Part shown: positions 62,832 to 64,000 of the stretch, piece by piece | Layout of the letters: every line of letters begins with the position of its first letter | How positions within the stretch are numbered: position 1 is the first letter of the stretch | DNA from: Sandaracinaceae bacterium | GTDB lineage: Bacteria; Myxococcota_A; Polyangia; Polyangiales; Houyiibacteriaceae | NCBI GenBank assembly: GCA_016706685.1 | Contig: JADJJE010000018.1 | Span: 124,001 to 188,000, forward strand | Direction of reading: 5' to 3' | DNA: 64,000 nucleotides | Position numbers and translations under genes: made by a program | The notes under the pieces: model-generated | What the model was told of the DNA's origin: nothing | Database searches by the model: none | Seen by the model: only the letters and a program-made list of their open reading frames with translations

Positions 62832-64000
62832 GCCTCTCGCGCCTCTCCCTCAGCAGCTTCACCCAGCCCGACCGCACGCAGCAGCGCTGCGTGTTCGAGG
62901 TGGAGCACGTGTCGAAGCGCTACGGCGAGCTGCAGGTGCTGGACGACGTGTCGTTCTGGATCCCGGAGGGCGAGTTCCTGTGCCTGTGCGGGCCCAACGG
63001 CGCCGGCAAGAGCACGCTGCTCAAGGTCATCTTGGGCCTCGAGCGCCCCGACGCGGGCGAGGTGCGCATCGGGCTGCCCGAGCACGTGACCAAGCGGGCC
63101 ACCAGCCACGACGTGGGCTACGTGCCTCAGCACAAGGCCTTCCACCGCGACTTCCCGGCCCGCGTGGAGGACCTGATCGTGGCCAACTACCGGGGCCGCT
63201 GGCCCTATCGCATCCGTGAGAACGAGCGCGCCGCGGCCGACGCGGCGCTCGCCCGCGTGGGTGGGCAGCACCTCTGGGGCAAGGAGATCTCGGGCTTGTC
63301 GGGCGGCCAGATGCAGCGGGTGTTCCTGGCGCGCGCGCTGGTCACCAACCCCACGCTGCTCATCCTGGACGAGCCCACCGCGGGCGTGGACGTGCGCGGC
63401 CGCGAGGAGTTCGTGGAGGTGCTCTTCGAGATCAGCAAGAGCGAGACGCTGGCCGCCATCCTGGTCACGCACCACATGAGCGAGATCGCCCGCACCGCGG
63501 AGCGCGTGCTCTACCTGGACCACCGCGTGGTGGCCTGGGGGCTGCCCGACGAGCTGCTGGGCCGCACGGACCTCGCCGCCATCAGCGACCCGGGGGTGCG
63601 CAGCACGCGCTGGGATCCGGAGCCCCATGACGCCGGCCAAGGAGGGCGCATGAACTGGCTGCTCGAGCCGCTGGCGCAGGGCTTCATGCAGCGCGCCTTC
63701 ATCGCCGGCATGCTGGTGGGCGGGCTGTGCGCCTGCATCGGCGTGTTCGTGGTCAAGCGCGGCCTCTCGTTCATCGGTGACGGGCTGGCGCACGCCACCT
63801 TCGGAGGCATCGCCCTCGGGCTGTGGCTCGAGCTGGGTGTGCAGGAGGCCGTGTGGGTGGCGCTGCCGTTCACGGTGCTGGTGTCGCTGGGCATCGCCTA
63901 CGTGCTGCGCACCGGCAAGCTGGGCGGCGACGTGGCCACCGGAGTGTTCTTCGCCGTGTCGTTCGCGCTGGGCGTGCTGTTCCTGGGCCTGCGCCCGGTG
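62828..64000 (+). CDS. znuCB: Fused ABC transporter ATPase and permease for zinc/manganese (ZnuC-ZnuB), cut by window edge
   Basis: One reading frame from the ATG at 62828 to the window end without a stop. Residues about 20-265 are the ATPase: CGPNGAGKSTLLKV, signature LSGGQMQRVFLARAL, LLILDEPTAGVD and the H-loop LVTHHMSE. From about residue 275 it becomes a ZnuB-type permease (MNWLLEPLAQGFMQRAFIAG, GDGLAHATFGGIALGLWLE). An AAGGAGG site lies 5 nt before the in-frame ATG at 63650, so the permease could also be made alone. The genes are usually separate. The 3' end is missing. Confidence 0.85.
   Translation, partial: MSLSRLSLSSFTQPDRTQQRCVFEVEHVSKRYGELQVLDDVSFWIPEGEFLCLCGPNGAGKSTLLKVILGLERPDAGEVRIGLPEHVTKRATSHDVGYVPQHKAFHRDFPARVEDLIVANYRGRWPYRIRENERAAADAALARVGGQHLWGKEISGLSGGQMQRVFLARALVTNPTLLILDEPTAGVDVRGREEFVEVLFEISKSETLAAILVTHHMSEIARTAERVLYLDHRVVAWGLPDELLGRTDLAAISDPGVRSTRWDPEPHDAGQGGRMNWLLEPLAQGFMQRAFIAGMLVGGLCACIGVFVVKRGLSFIGDGLAHATFGGIALGLWLELGVQEAVWVALPFTVLVSLGIAYVLRTGKLGGDVATGVFFAVSFALGVLFLGLRPV

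Overview
The window is GC-rich, compact bacterial chromosome, with many genes overlapping by 4 bp. The mix of genes suggests a myxobacterium-like member of the Myxococcota, probably a Polyangiales or Sandaracinus-type organism. The supporting features are eukaryote-like Ser/Thr kinases, many envelope lipoproteins of unknown function, an Asp-rich MopE-like lipoprotein, a V4R sigma54 activator, a class II HMG-CoA reductase and a complete run of menaquinone genes. The taxonomy is inferred from gene content and style, not from a marker gene.

Layout. 0-7 kb: the 5' part of ilvD, a small membrane protein, tRNA-Leu(UAG), a membrane histidine kinase, a sterol-desaturase-like hydroxylase paired with a TetR regulator, a beta-propeller protein and a secreted protein. 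7.2-18.4 kb: a nearly gapless operon running GbsR/MarR regulator, polyprenyl diphosphate synthase, HMG-CoA reductase, menG, menF, menD, menH, menA and a fused menC-menE. This covers most of the conversion of chorismate to menaquinone plus two isoprenoid steps, and menB is not in the window. 18.4-26.7 kb: MBL hydrolase, TerB-like protein, metallophosphoesterase, a CxxCH lipoprotein, aldehyde dehydrogenase, a likely pseudokinase and a DUF4442 thioesterase-like protein. 27.4-29.8 kb: a CNNM/CorB-like CBS protein and a type II NADH dehydrogenase, which could use the menaquinone. 29.9-43 kb: an accessory stretch of DUF4178, MopE-like and unknown envelope proteins around a sigma54 activator. 43-47.3 kb: a CHAD-CYTH protein and two more UbiA-type prenyltransferases. 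49.5-58.9 kb: SnoaL-like protein with LysR, peroxiredoxin, an ArsR-controlled transporter operon, a frameshifted Ser/Thr kinase, CorA, a VF530 protein and a molybdopterin oxidoreductase. 59.4-64 kb: a pair of ArsA-like ATPases and a zinc/manganese ABC transporter whose ATPase and permease share one reading frame.

Between the genes lies a family of nested inverted-repeat elements, MITE-like or structured-RNA-like, at 26.8, 47.3, 51.7 and 59.0 kb. The 47.3 kb copy is interrupted by a group II intron that has a good domain V but a reverse transcriptase ORF broken by several frameshifts.

Three regulator/target units have readable promoter-operator architecture. These are the TetR-desaturase promoter, which looks leaderless, the GbsR-men promoter with a 10-bp-arm palindrome, and the ArsR-BASS operon with two tandem GTGCA-N6-TGCAC palindromes around its promoter.
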